A program made the position numbers and the translations under genes. This document shows positions 8,930-16,734 of a stretch of 64,000 nt of DNA, piece by piece. The stretch covers positions 62,001-126,000 of the forward strand of contig JAFDVW010000016.1 in NCBI GenBank assembly GCA_018268755.1, read 5' to 3'. Position 1 is the first letter of the stretch; the number at the start of each line of letters is the position of its first letter. The DNA is from Acidobacteriota bacterium (GTDB lineage Bacteria; Acidobacteriota; Terriglobia; Terriglobales; Acidobacteriaceae). Below the pieces are notes generated by a model. That model was not told the origin of the DNA, searched no databases, and saw nothing but the letters and a program-made list of their open reading frames with translations.

Positions 8930-9020
8930 ACCGGGGTGCCCCACCCTGGTCGCGGGGTGCCCCACCCTGGTCGCGTTCTTGGCGACAGGGTGGGGATTTT
9001 GACCTGGTTGAGTTTTCCGC
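8930..9020. repeat. Dispersed hairpin repeat, family A copy 1
   Basis: A short unit reading GGGTGCCCCACCCTGGTCGC is present twice in tandem, then a complementary arm GCGACAGGGTGGGG, followed by TTTGACCTGGTTG. The arms can form a long hairpin. A diverged second copy with the same downstream tail lies at 10010-10078. Confidence 0.8.
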
Positions 9021-9051
9021 GACAAGCCCCGTGACAGAGTCTTCCGGCCCC

Positions 9052-9717
9052 CTACCACACGCCCGGCAACAGCAGTTTTGTGCGCTTCTGATACGCCCGA
9101 AACTCCGCCCCAAATGTCTCCGCCAGCAACCGCTCTTCCTGACCAACGCGGTCCGCCACGAAAATCACCGAGACCGCGAAAATCGGCAGCGCCAGCCAGC
9201 TGGCAAACACCATCGCGGTCCCTGCCGGCACCAGCAGCAAACTTAAATACAGCGGATGCCGGATGCTCCCATAAATCCCCTCCTGCACCAGCGCATGTTC
9301 CGGCTGCAAGGTCACATAGGCGCTGAATTGCGGCCCCAACTGCCGCAGCGCGGTCAGCCGCACCATCCCACCCACCGCGCACAAAGCAAGTCCGGCGTTG
9401 CGCGGCCACGCCGCACGCCACACCCACACACTGTGCCGGTCGGCATAGGGAAGGAACAGCAGCAGCACGAGGGAAAACGCCAGCAACAAGCCCAGCCACC
9501 ATCCCTGCCTGCCGGTGGGTAACAAGCCTTTGCGCAGCGGCTGCATCTCGATGCGCCCGGTCACCGCGCAACCCGCGCCCAGCGCCGCCAGCACAAGCAG
9601 CCCGGCTCGCGCGGGGTTTGCCAAAAAGCCGGCCGCGCCTCTCCATCCCCAGCCGCTGACGAGCAGCAGTACTCCCGCCGCCAATTGCGCTGCCGTGCCC
9701 ATGCCTTTACGCCACAT
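9052..9717 (-). CDS. Isoprenylcysteine carboxyl methyltransferase (ICMT/PEMT)-family membrane protein
   Basis: About 221 residues with five or six hydrophobic segments and the C-terminal signature of the isoprenylcysteine carboxylmethyltransferase/phospholipid methyltransferase family: GIYGSIRHPLYLSLLL, then EERLLAETFGAEFRAYQKRT near the end. In this family the RHP motif and the downstream EE pair form the S-adenosylmethionine site. The substrate in bacteria is usually unknown. The start is not certain: ATG at 9717, ATG at 9702 and TTG at 9729 are all in frame and none has a well-spaced ribosome-binding site. It is flanked on both sides by copies of one hairpin repeat. Confidence 0.85.
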   Translation of the reverse strand: MWRKGMGTAAQLAAGVLLLVSGWGWRGAAGFLANPARAGLLVLAALGAGCAVTGRIEMQPLRKGLLPTGRQGWWLGLLLAFSLVLLLFLPYADRHSVWVWRAAWPRNAGLALCAVGGMVRLTALRQLGPQFSAYVTLQPEHALVQEGIYGSIRHPLYLSLLLVPAGTAMVFASWLALPIFAVSVIFVADRVGQEERLLAETFGAEFRAYQKRTKLLLPGVW

Positions 9718-9821
9718 CCTGCACCACAATCCTTGCTAAATTTTCCCAGGCAATATTCTAGTGGTGTTCCTGCAATTTTTCGTGGACGTGGCCCGCCTTG
9801 CCCCGCGGCTATAATGAAGGT

Positions 9822-9965
9822 ATGAATTTCCCCACGACTTCGCCCGAGCCCCGCGCGTCCTTCATTCCCGTGCCCATGGCGTGTCTCACGCTTCTACTGC
9901 TTTTGCCGTTCGCGGCCATTGCCGCACCCTTCGTGTGGCTTGTGCGGCGCATGATTGAGCTGTAG
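9822..9965 (+). CDS. Candidate 47-residue single-pass membrane protein
   Basis: A short reading frame starting ATG at 9822 and stopping TAG at 9963-9965. A proline-rich N-terminal stretch is followed by one strongly hydrophobic segment (about residues 20-42) and a short basic tail (VRRMIEL). GAAGG lies just upstream of the start and a perfect TATAAT lies at 9810-9815. I do not recognise the protein. The membrane segment and translation signals support it, but it is too short for statistics and could be fortuitous. Confidence 0.4.
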   Translation: MNFPTTSPEPRASFIPVPMACLTLLLLLPFAAIAAPFVWLVRRMIEL

Positions 9966-10009
9966 CGGCCTCTCTCAACTTTCCGAGCAACCACAGCGCC
10001 CCTACTTTG

Positions 10010-10078
10010 TCGCTGGATGCCCCATCCTTGTCGCGTCTTTTTGCGACAGGGTGGGGACTTTGACCTGGTTGCGCTTTA
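10010..10078. repeat. Dispersed hairpin repeat, family A copy 2
   Basis: Diverged copy of the element at 8930-9020: GCCCCATCCTTGTCGCG, a short loop, GCGACAGGGTGGGG and the tail TTTGACCTGGTTG. The two copies bracket the methyltransferase and small membrane protein genes. Confidence 0.75.
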
Positions 10079-10136
10079 CGGTAGGGCTCGTCGAAGGGTT
10101 TTAATTTGGGGAATCACCACACCCCGCGACAGCGGC

Positions 10137-10397
10137 CGGGTGCCCCACTCTAAATTTCGCGCCCTTTGCGAAATTTAGGGTGGGTTCGCATCGAGCCTGC
10201 CTGAGCTCGCTGAAACCGTCGGAGTTGAACGAACTAAGAAGTGTCATCCCGAGCGAAGTCGCCTGCTGTTTCTCCATAACCACCACCCCACGTAGGGGCA
10301 GCCGCCCCCGGCTGTCCAGGCCGAGCGCAGCTCGGCTCTCCGAGGAACCACCCTCAATCCGGGTAGGGCACGGCTTCAGCCGTGCCCACACAACGCC
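10137..10397. repeat. Long composite dispersed repeat, family B copy 1
   Basis: Begins GGGTGCCCCACTCTAAATTT and contains the perfect inverted arms CTAAATTTCG and CGAAATTTAG. It continues through GTCATCCCGAGCGAAGTCGC and ends with GGGTAGGGCACGGCTTCAGC before the stop of the PD-(D/E)XK gene. The same order of segments recurs at 11382-11702, with extra sequence in that copy. The 9966-10136 stretch before it holds only a family A repeat and no gene. Confidence 0.8.
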
Positions 10398-10398
10398 C

Positions 10399-10803
10399 CT
10401 ACCGCAGCAACTCCCACGCCTCGATATATTGCGAAAACTTTCTCCCTTTCTGCGGACTCAAATTCAGCGACGCATTCTTCTCCGCCACTTCAAACGGGAT
10501 CACGTACCACACATCAATCGGCACCAGATACACCGCAAAAAAATCCAACCGCCCTTTCGCATAGCGCTGCCGCTTCGGGCCCACAATATTGCACGTGTAC
10601 GATCCCTTCCGCTTAAATGTCGTCGACTTCACCTGCACCCGCGAAAACCGCCCTTTGTGCTCCACGCCCACGTCATAACTCTCCGAATCCCCATGCGGAC
10701 GCGTCACCGCCAGTCCTCGCTCCACCGCCCGCGCCATGAACTTCAGCTCCGCCCATTCGCCTCGCTGTTTGCACGTCTCCCCGGATTGTCTCTGCTTTGC
10801 CAT
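10399..10803 (-). CDS. Small PD-(D/E)XK-family nuclease-like protein
   Basis: A 134-residue protein resembling the compact PD-(D/E)XK endonuclease-like group found with group I introns and as orphan genes. The visible motif set is an N-terminal helix glutamate (GEWAELKFMARAVERG), then SYDVGVEH and FSRVQVKST, which gives D...QxK with Gln in place of the usual Glu, a known variation of this fold. It would be expected to cut or bind DNA; no partner domain is present. The start ATG at 10803 has GAGGCGAAAGT upstream. The gene sits between two long direct repeats, suggesting it was moved with them or that the repeats accumulated around it. Confidence 0.7.
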   Translation of the reverse strand: MAKQRQSGETCKQRGEWAELKFMARAVERGLAVTRPHGDSESYDVGVEHKGRFSRVQVKSTTFKRKGSYTCNIVGPKRQRYAKGRLDFFAVYLVPIDVWYVIPFEVAEKNASLNLSPQKGRKFSQYIEAWELLR

Positions 10804-11380
10804 ACTTTCGCCTCATCCCACAACTTGGTACTGCCTCGGTTTGAATAAAGACCTAAATTTTTGTCATTCCGAGCCGCGTATTTTGCGGCGAGGAATCTGT
10901 TTTTGGCGGATCATTTTTAAACTGAGTCACTACCCACAACTTCCACAAATTGCCCGCAAAAACAAAAACGCGGCCCGCAGGCCGCGCTCGCAAATCTCGG
11001 TTTTTCTTTCCTCGGACGCCTCTATCTCGTCCTATTTTCAGGATAGCAAATCGCTCACCCCAATTGGGACATCCCTGCCCTCACTATATTTCCCACAGAA
11101 TCAGCGGATTACCCACACTTGCCCCTCTCAGAGGGCTTGACAACCTTTCGCTCCGTTACCTCCCTTTAGCTCTTTTCCGTTCTTAGCCCTTTTTATTTCC
11201 TTTGTCATTCCGAGGGAAGCCTTACCGCCCGAGAGCCTGCCCTGAGCAGAGCCAAAGGGAATTGGCTATTTTCCGCCAAAAACATCTCTGAAACCATGGA
11301 ATTTTATCGAACTAAGAATTGTCATCCCGAGCGAAGTCGCCTGCTGTCTCCACCCACCACCCCAACCCACGTAGGGACAA
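10804..11380. other. Gene-free intergenic stretch with repeat fragments
   Basis: No reading frame here looks like a gene. It contains small palindromic pieces (CCGCGTATTTTGCGG near 10871-10885, GGCCCGCAGGCCGCGC near 10973-10988), a fragment reading GAGCCTGCCCTGAGC (11230-11244), and at 11284-11380 a partial copy of the family B repeat including GTCATCCCGAGCGAAGTCGC. Confidence 0.7.
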
Positions 11381-11381
11381 C

Positions 11382-11702
11382 CGGGTGCCCCACTCTAAAT
11401 TTCGTGTCCTTTGCGAAATTTAGGGTGGGTTCGCAATCGAGCCCGCCCTCAGCTTGCTGAACCGTGGGAATTGAACGAACTTAGAATTGTCATCCCGAGC
11501 GAAGTCGCCTGCTGTTCTCCACCACCACCCCAACCAGGGACAGCCGCCCTCGGCTGTCCAGGCTGAGCTGATGTAGGGGCAGAGCCTGCCCTGAGCGAAG
11601 TCGAAGGATGTCCTCACCTGCCAGGCCGAGCGCAGCTCGGCTTTCCGAGTAACGACCCTCAATCCCCGGGTAGGGCACGGCTTCAGCCGTGCCAACACAA
11701 CG
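11382..11702. repeat. Long composite dispersed repeat, family B copy 2
   Basis: Same orientation and segment order as 10137-10397: GGGTGCCCCACTCTAAATTT, the AAATTT hairpin, GTCATCCCGAGCGAAGTCGC, GGCCGAGCGCAGCTCGGCT and GGGTAGGGCACGGCTTCAGC. It has an extra inserted piece with AGCCTGCCCTGAGCGAAGTC. The remaining bases to 11884 show no gene. Confidence 0.8.
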
Positions 11703-11884
11703 AACTCTCCAACCCACGCCCCGCAAGGGCGCCACTAACGCTAATATCTCTCACAACCAACCATGCCGCCAGTTACCTGCCACCCTAAAAAAGCATTGCG
11801 TCGTGGCGCTACATCAAGGCATCATATAGGTGCCGGTTCAGCCTAGTGAATGTCGGCTTCATGCCGTTGACTCGTTCGCGAGTC

Positions 11885-12682
11885 TTAGCTAAGCGGGCTG
11901 GCTTTCTTTATGTCGAACGGATTCTTTTTCCGATCGTAAATACAGCCTCCCGATTCATACTTCTCAAAATCAAATACATCCCAAACCACCTCGATCTTCT
12001 GCCGCAAAAACTCAAAGTAGCGCATCTCGCCCTTTTCGAATGCCCTCTGCACTGCCCAATTCACATAGTCGGCAGCCTGTAGAGCAGGCTCCTGGATCGG
12101 CTGACTGGTCTCGACCACAATTTTGGTGACAGTTTCATGTTTAAATTTCTTGCGAAACTCTTCCGCACCCTTCTCCACCGCAGCCCGCAAGGCATGTTGA
12201 CGCGCCTTCGTCCCACGACGAGCAAAAGTGATCGAATTCTGTGCGGACAAATGCAGCTGGTTCTTGAACAGCTTCGTAATCAGGTCGTCATAAAACGCGA
12301 GCTCTGACGAGCCATATTTTGTCCGAAAAAGTTGCTCTCGCTTCCTGGCGACAACCACCTGCGCATGGAAATCCATCTTCTCGATGGCATCAAACACCAG
12401 CTTGCGCACTTCCGGGCAGTCGTCTTTGGCATGAAAATGAATCAGGCTTTTTGCTACCGAGGGAATATCTTTCAGATAGCGATCAGTGGAAACTGCCAGG
12501 CGTACTTCCGCCAGCTTGCTTCGAATCTGCTGTGGATCGTAAGTGCGGATGAACCCAAGGATCAAGGTTCGCGAACAACCTTCTTCTCCAACAATCACAC
12601 GTTTACTGCGTTTGGCATAGAAGGCGGGATCTCCCGCTTCATCCACGAAGTACCAGCGCGGCTTCTCTTCGGCTTCCTTCAT
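11885..12682 (-). CDS. DUF3800 domain protein
   Basis: A 265-residue protein with the DUF3800 pattern: an N-terminal strand carrying acidic residues (WYFVDEAGDPAFY), a central IHFHAKDDCPEVR segment, and a C-terminal LQAADYVNWAVQRAFEKGE helix. DUF3800 proteins have an RNase H-like fold by prediction and are often found in mobile or defence loci; the enzymatic activity is not established. ATG at 12682 is preferred to an upstream in-frame TTG because the domain starts right after it, though no clear ribosome-binding site is present. It follows the DUF2130 gene in the same direction after a 248-base gap, so cotranscription is possible but not certain. Confidence 0.85.
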   Translation of the reverse strand: MKEAEEKPRWYFVDEAGDPAFYAKRSKRVIVGEEGCSRTLILGFIRTYDPQQIRSKLAEVRLAVSTDRYLKDIPSVAKSLIHFHAKDDCPEVRKLVFDAIEKMDFHAQVVVARKREQLFRTKYGSSELAFYDDLITKLFKNQLHLSAQNSITFARRGTKARQHALRAAVEKGAEEFRKKFKHETVTKIVVETSQPIQEPALQAADYVNWAVQRAFEKGEMRYFEFLRQKIEVVWDVFDFEKYESGGCIYDRKKNPFDIKKASPLS

Positions 12683-12930
12683 GCAAGGGAGAGTCAGTGC
12701 AAGAGGGGCCCAATACTGCAAATTGCCAGCTTAGTTTAACCGAAGAAGATGAGCGTACGCCGCAATAAATGTGTTCAGCCACGGAGTGGCGAAAGGATGC
12801 AGCGCAGAGGCGTAAGCCCTAGGTCAGCAGAAATTCGAGTACGCCCGGCATGGACGACGAGACAGCCAACAGCTTGAAAGAAAGATGGAGAAAGTTTCGC
12901 CTGTCCCGGTGGGTCAACCGCCATACACAA

Positions 12931-14235
12931 CTACGACGGAACGTCTTCCCCTTTGGCCGCAAGAGCTAATCCGACCTCCTCTTCCGAATCGGGCTCTCCA
13001 ACTTCCAGAGCCGGAATCGGCTTCAGTGATGTTCCCATTAGCCCCTGTAAGTCTCCGTACATGCCGCTTGTGTTCATGGTGACGAGGTCAAGCTGTTTCT
13101 CACGTTTGGCCCACCACTTGTTTACAATCCGCTTTTCCTCGTCCAATTCTCTTTTCATCCCAATGAAACCTCTCATGATTGCTTCCACGCGGTTCGTAAA
13201 GTCGGGGCCGGTCAAGTAGTTGAAAAGCGTTTCAACCGTCTCATTCTTGCTGGCAACGGCACGTTTCGCTTGAGCCACTTCCTCCAAGATGGTCCGAAGT
13301 GCAGAGACAAGGCCAGGAAGGTATTTCGGAGCCGTAATCCAGACACCCTCTCTTTTTCCGAAGTCTTTGATATCGTCAGGGAGAACGTCCGTCACGATCA
13401 CGGCAACATCAGCTCGAGCCTGCTGTTGATCGTCCTTCAACTTCGGGATCCACCCATCGCTCCAGTTCTTAGTATGCTTAGCTTCCCAAATAATGGCCCC
13501 GCAGTAGACTCCAGACCTGTTGTTAACCTTCTGCAAGACATCCGCTCCGTGTACGCCCTTAGGCACAGGAAGAATTTCGTCCGAACGGCAACAATTTCGG
13601 AGTAGCTCCTCTAGTTCGAGTTCCAATACCTCGCCTTGAGTCTGCTGGGAGCCTTGTTGCAGCTTGCGGCTTAGCTCTTCATTCATTTTCAAAGCATCAC
13701 TGAGTTTCTTGTCCTTTTCGGCGTCTTTTAGACGATGTTGCTCAGCAGCTTCGCTTGCGACCTCTTCTCGAATGCGTTCACATTCCCCATCGATCCTTCG
13801 CGCGACATCCAATTCAAGGTTCTTCTTCGCTGTTTCCAGTTCACGCTTATCTTTCCGAAGCTGTAGCTCATTGGCCTCTGCCGCTTTGAGTTTTCGGTCT
13901 TTGTCCGCCGCATTGGCGGCGAGATCCTTTAACTCCAACGAAACTTCATCCCGAGCTTTATCGAGAGCTTCTTTGCTAAGCTTCGTCTTCTGGACAGCAA
14001 GGCGCTTTGCAACCCGATCCTCAATGTCACGCTCCGCGTCTTGAACCTTGGACTCCCGAGCTTGAACTTCCTTTTCCCGTGAAAGAAGCGCCTTCTGCTC
14101 GCCAGCTAGCTCTCGCTTTACCTCCGCACGTGCTTGTTCAGTAAGTTGATTATGAAGTGTCTCAGTAATTGGAATGAGTTCACCACACTTGGGGCACTTA
14201 ATGCTGCCGCCTGCGTTTTTATCAGAGCTTCTCAT
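12931..14235 (-). CDS. DUF2130 protein: zinc-finger, coiled coil and PD-(D/E)XK nuclease-like domain
   Basis: A 434-residue protein. The N-terminus has a CPKCG knuckle (near 14-18), a long charged coiled coil runs from about residue 30 to 200, and the DUF2130 core follows: GEVLELELEELLRN, then GADVLQKV and IIWEAKHTKNWSDGWIPKL. The aspartate in GADV and the ExK in WEAKHTK fit a PD-(D/E)XK nuclease site, and the coiled-coil-plus-nuclease plan recalls RmuC. ATG at 14235 is chosen because GGAGGCG lies about 10 bases upstream, although the frame extends to 14328 and would overlap the OLD gene. It starts 62 bases after the OLD-family stop codon, consistent with one operon. Confidence 0.85.
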   Translation of the reverse strand: MRSSDKNAGGSIKCPKCGELIPITETLHNQLTEQARAEVKRELAGEQKALLSREKEVQARESKVQDAERDIEDRVAKRLAVQKTKLSKEALDKARDEVSLELKDLAANAADKDRKLKAAEANELQLRKDKRELETAKKNLELDVARRIDGECERIREEVASEAAEQHRLKDAEKDKKLSDALKMNEELSRKLQQGSQQTQGEVLELELEELLRNCCRSDEILPVPKGVHGADVLQKVNNRSGVYCGAIIWEAKHTKNWSDGWIPKLKDDQQQARADVAVIVTDVLPDDIKDFGKREGVWITAPKYLPGLVSALRTILEEVAQAKRAVASKNETVETLFNYLTGPDFTNRVEAIMRGFIGMKRELDEEKRIVNKWWAKREKQLDLVTMNTSGMYGDLQGLMGTSLKPIPALEVGEPDSEEEVGLALAAKGEDVPS

Positions 14236-14297
14236 CTTATACACGCCTCCATATAACGGCATCTGGGTGGCAACTCCTTTCGAGTTCCTCCTCAGTC

Positions 14298-16250
14298 TTA
14301 CTGATTGAACGTGATTATCAGTTTGCACAGTTGATCAAGACTTCGAGATGTCACTCCAGCTTCCCTTACCATCTCGAGCAAATTGCCAATGTAAACTGCA
14401 TTCTTTTTAAGATCTCCGGCATTGCCGCATTCAAGGGACGCTTTGTTCTCCATGTGCTCGAATTGTTCGGCCCCCTGGACTCCTAGAGCTTCGATAATTT
14501 CCCTATTGACCGTATCCGCGAGATTGGAAGGCCACATCACAAGATTACTCAGCCAGTAATTTGTGACTGGGAACAAATTATTCGCGTCTCCATCGAAAAG
14601 GCGGATCAAAGCGGCGTTATCCCGATGATGCCGGGTTAGGTTCTTAGGGTCTCCAATCTTGTCTCCGTCGGCATCAACGACGGCAAACACGGGAATCCCC
14701 AGGCCTTGAGCGATTATCGCGGGACGGATCATCTCGCTCTTGCCATCGACCGCTACAATATGGCAGCCACTACGCCGGTATTCTTCCCATCGTTCGGTCA
14801 ATATCAGCCAGGAATGAACGTAGGCTATGTCTTCAAGGCCTTCGACCAGCACAAGTCGTTGCGTGAAGAACATCTCGTTCAGTGCGGGCTGTAAGGCCTG
14901 ATGCACCTTCGAGAGGGCTGCTGACTTTTCTTTCGGGGGCTCTCCCACCACTTCAGCAAAGCGCTCCGCGACCTTGGAATACGAGTACTGACGGATGGAT
15001 GCGCAGTTGTCAGCCAAATTTCGCCTCACCATTCGGACGCTTTCGAAATTCTTTCCGCTAACGAAGTACGGGCTGTGTGTCGTGACTACGATCTGCGCAT
15101 TGTCTTGCGACAATTTATCGAAAACGCCAGCTAGATGACGGGACTGCGGGGGATGCTGGTATAGTTCAGGCTCCTCACACCCCAGAATAAGTGTGGGCGC
15201 GGTTTTGTCGTCACCGGCGGCCAGTTCTTGCAGGAGTGCCAGAAGATACGAGCGTTGGAATCCATGGCCGAAACGAACTAAGCTTCCCTCAAAACCGCTC
15301 TCGCCTGCGATTATTCCGGCTAACGGCGGATCAACTTTAACTGCCTTGGTCGAGTCGTGCTGCCAGGCAACCCGCAGGGTCGCTGCTGGATGTGCCCATT
15401 CGGCAAGACGTTTCTGTAATGCATTCGAAACTCCTCTCAGCACCGTCTCATTGTCATCTAGCATCTTCTGATACTGCTCCCGCGCCGTTGCGACCAGCGT
15501 CCCAAGGGTTGTGGAGAAGTTGACGTTTGCGCGAACCGTCCGAGCCAGAAGCTTCCCAAGCGCCCCACCCTTTGTCTCCGACTGTTCGGCGCAGGCATCT
15601 TTGACAGCTGGGATGAAGACCCACTGGACATACTTCTCCAGCCGATCCTTGCCCTTGCTGACCCCGTAGAATTGGTCTTCGCTCGCAATGATCTCCCACA
15701 GGTCAGGCCGTTCGGCCTCAAACTCGCGCAGCGTGGCGTACATTGCATCCTTGGATTTCTTAGATTTCTTTGCAGCTAAATCGGGGAAATCTTTCGCCAA
15801 GCCTTCAAATACCGGTATTAGGTCTCTGACGAGCGCATTGTCACCATAGGCGCGAAAAAATGGTTTGAACGCAGCCATACCCAATCGCTGACCGAACTGC
15901 TTGACCTCTGCCCGATTAGACTTGGCGTCAAACGTGGCTTTGACAGAAACAATGAGCTTGCCCTGACGAACATATTCTTTGAACTCTTCTTCTGCCTCCT
16001 TGGGTAGATCCGTAAATGTGACTGTTATCTCGATGGGTTTCGATGTATCGTGCAGATGAAAATCCTCAGGCGTCAATGACGTTACGTCCGTGCTTGCATC
16101 GTCCACGTGTCGGAAGAAGATATTAAGTGCGTGTAGCAGAGTCGACTTTCCGGCTCCGTTCGGCCCAACAAGACAAGTGTAGGCATCCAAGTTGACGACG
16201 CCGTCTTTGATACAGCGCAGATTCTTTACTGCGACGCTTTCGATGCGCAT
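14298..16250 (-). CDS. OLD-family ATP-dependent nuclease (AAA/ABC-type ATPase plus TOPRIM)
   Basis: A 650-residue protein with the OLD architecture. The N-terminal ABC-type ATPase has Walker A GPNGAGKST (29-37) and Walker B in LILGCEEPELYQHP, followed by the TTHSPYF switch segment. The C-terminal TOPRIM domain shows LVLVEGLEDIAYV with the catalytic glutamate and VVDADGD for the DxD metal site. OLD proteins include P2 Old and GajA of the Gabija defence system; known members are ATP-regulated DNA nucleases acting against phage. No UvrD/GajB helicase lies beside it, so this is not a standard Gabija pair. DUF2130 and DUF3800 genes follow in the same direction. The base composition is visibly more AT-rich than in the flanking metabolic genes. 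Confidence 0.9.
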   Translation of the reverse strand: MRIESVAVKNLRCIKDGVVNLDAYTCLVGPNGAGKSTLLHALNIFFRHVDDASTDVTSLTPEDFHLHDTSKPIEITVTFTDLPKEAEEEFKEYVRQGKLIVSVKATFDAKSNRAEVKQFGQRLGMAAFKPFFRAYGDNALVRDLIPVFEGLAKDFPDLAAKKSKKSKDAMYATLREFEAERPDLWEIIASEDQFYGVSKGKDRLEKYVQWVFIPAVKDACAEQSETKGGALGKLLARTVRANVNFSTTLGTLVATAREQYQKMLDDNETVLRGVSNALQKRLAEWAHPAATLRVAWQHDSTKAVKVDPPLAGIIAGESGFEGSLVRFGHGFQRSYLLALLQELAAGDDKTAPTLILGCEEPELYQHPPQSRHLAGVFDKLSQDNAQIVVTTHSPYFVSGKNFESVRMVRRNLADNCASIRQYSYSKVAERFAEVVGEPPKEKSAALSKVHQALQPALNEMFFTQRLVLVEGLEDIAYVHSWLILTERWEEYRRSGCHIVAVDGKSEMIRPAIIAQGLGIPVFAVVDADGDKIGDPKNLTRHHRDNAALIRLFDGDANNLFPVTNYWLSNLVMWPSNLADTVNREIIEALGVQGAEQFEHMENKASLECGNAGDLKKNAVYIGNLLEMVREAGVTSRSLDQLCKLIITFNQ

Positions 16251-16265
16251 AAGATCTCGCGTTCA

Positions 16266-16297
16266 GAAAAGAAAAGGGACACAGCGTGCCGTGCCCC
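16266..16297 (-). terminator. Possible intrinsic terminator upstream of the OLD gene
   Basis: Read on the minus strand, GGGGCAC and GTGTCCC arms with one mismatch enclose an 8-base loop and are followed by TTTTCTTTTC. If functional it would separate transcription of the WYL-like gene from the OLD gene. Confidence 0.4.
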
Positions 16298-16310
16298 CCT
16301 CACAGTACGT

Positions 16311-16394
16311 CTATTCAGTTTTCAGTTCGATCTCGATAGTCTTAGACCAATCGAGGTAGGTTCGGCCCTTGGCATCACGCCCCACGAACAGAAG
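16311..16394 (-). pseudogene. Short coding-like remnant between the WYL-like and OLD genes
   Basis: Twenty-seven sense codons between two stops read LLFVGRDAKGRTYLDWSKTI and then a charged EIELKTE tail. The composition looks like a normal protein C-terminus. There is no ATG and no ribosome-binding site; GTG at 16385 is the only plausible start. It begins directly after the WYL-like stop but in another frame, so it may be the tail of a frameshifted or deleted gene. Confidence 0.3.
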
Positions 16395-16398
16395 TTAT

Positions 16399-16701
16399 TT
16401 AGAGGACTACTTCAGCAATAATTTCGTCCATGCATGTGGTCGGAGCATAATCTTCCTTGGTATGCCACTCTCCAGGGGAACACGAAACTTGAGTTAGCTC
16501 ATCCACATGAATACACCGCCACTGTCCGCCTGGTCGCAGCCCTGACTTACTTCCGCCGGCAAATTGAAAAAAGAAAGCGTTGAGGATGCCGTTTTTATAC
16601 CCAATAACGTGAGGACACATTAAGCGTTCGTAACCTTGATACATAGCTGTAACCATCAGCTTCTGCCTAATAGCATCTACGATCAACTCTTCATTAGACA
16701 T
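16399..16701 (-). CDS. Small WYL-like (C-terminal ligand-sensing type) protein
   Basis: A 100-residue protein. The pattern LIVDAIRQKLMVTAMYQGYE, then MCPHVIGYKNG, FQFAGGSKSGLRPGGQW and IHVDEL follows the stand-alone WYL-like small proteins in which a short AIR helix, a Y-x-G turn, a PH-x-xG strand and a GG-x-S-x-SG loop recur. Full WYL regulators carry an HTH domain, which is absent here. Such proteins are frequent next to defence and restriction genes and may sense nucleic acid or nucleotide ligands; that role is inference. ATG at 16701 has a GGGAGAG site upstream. The gene is the first of the co-directional block that includes the OLD nuclease. Confidence 0.6.
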   Translation of the reverse strand: MSNEELIVDAIRQKLMVTAMYQGYERLMCPHVIGYKNGILNAFFFQFAGGSKSGLRPGGQWRCIHVDELTQVSCSPGEWHTKEDYAPTTCMDEIIAEVVL

Positions 16702-16734
16702 TGCTTACACTCTCCCGGTAGACTGCCAACTTCC

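Noticed and set aside
14298..16250. Standard Gabija system
   Set aside because: The GajA-like OLD nuclease is present but no UvrD/PcrA-type GajB gene is next to it; the partners here are DUF2130 and DUF3800 proteins.
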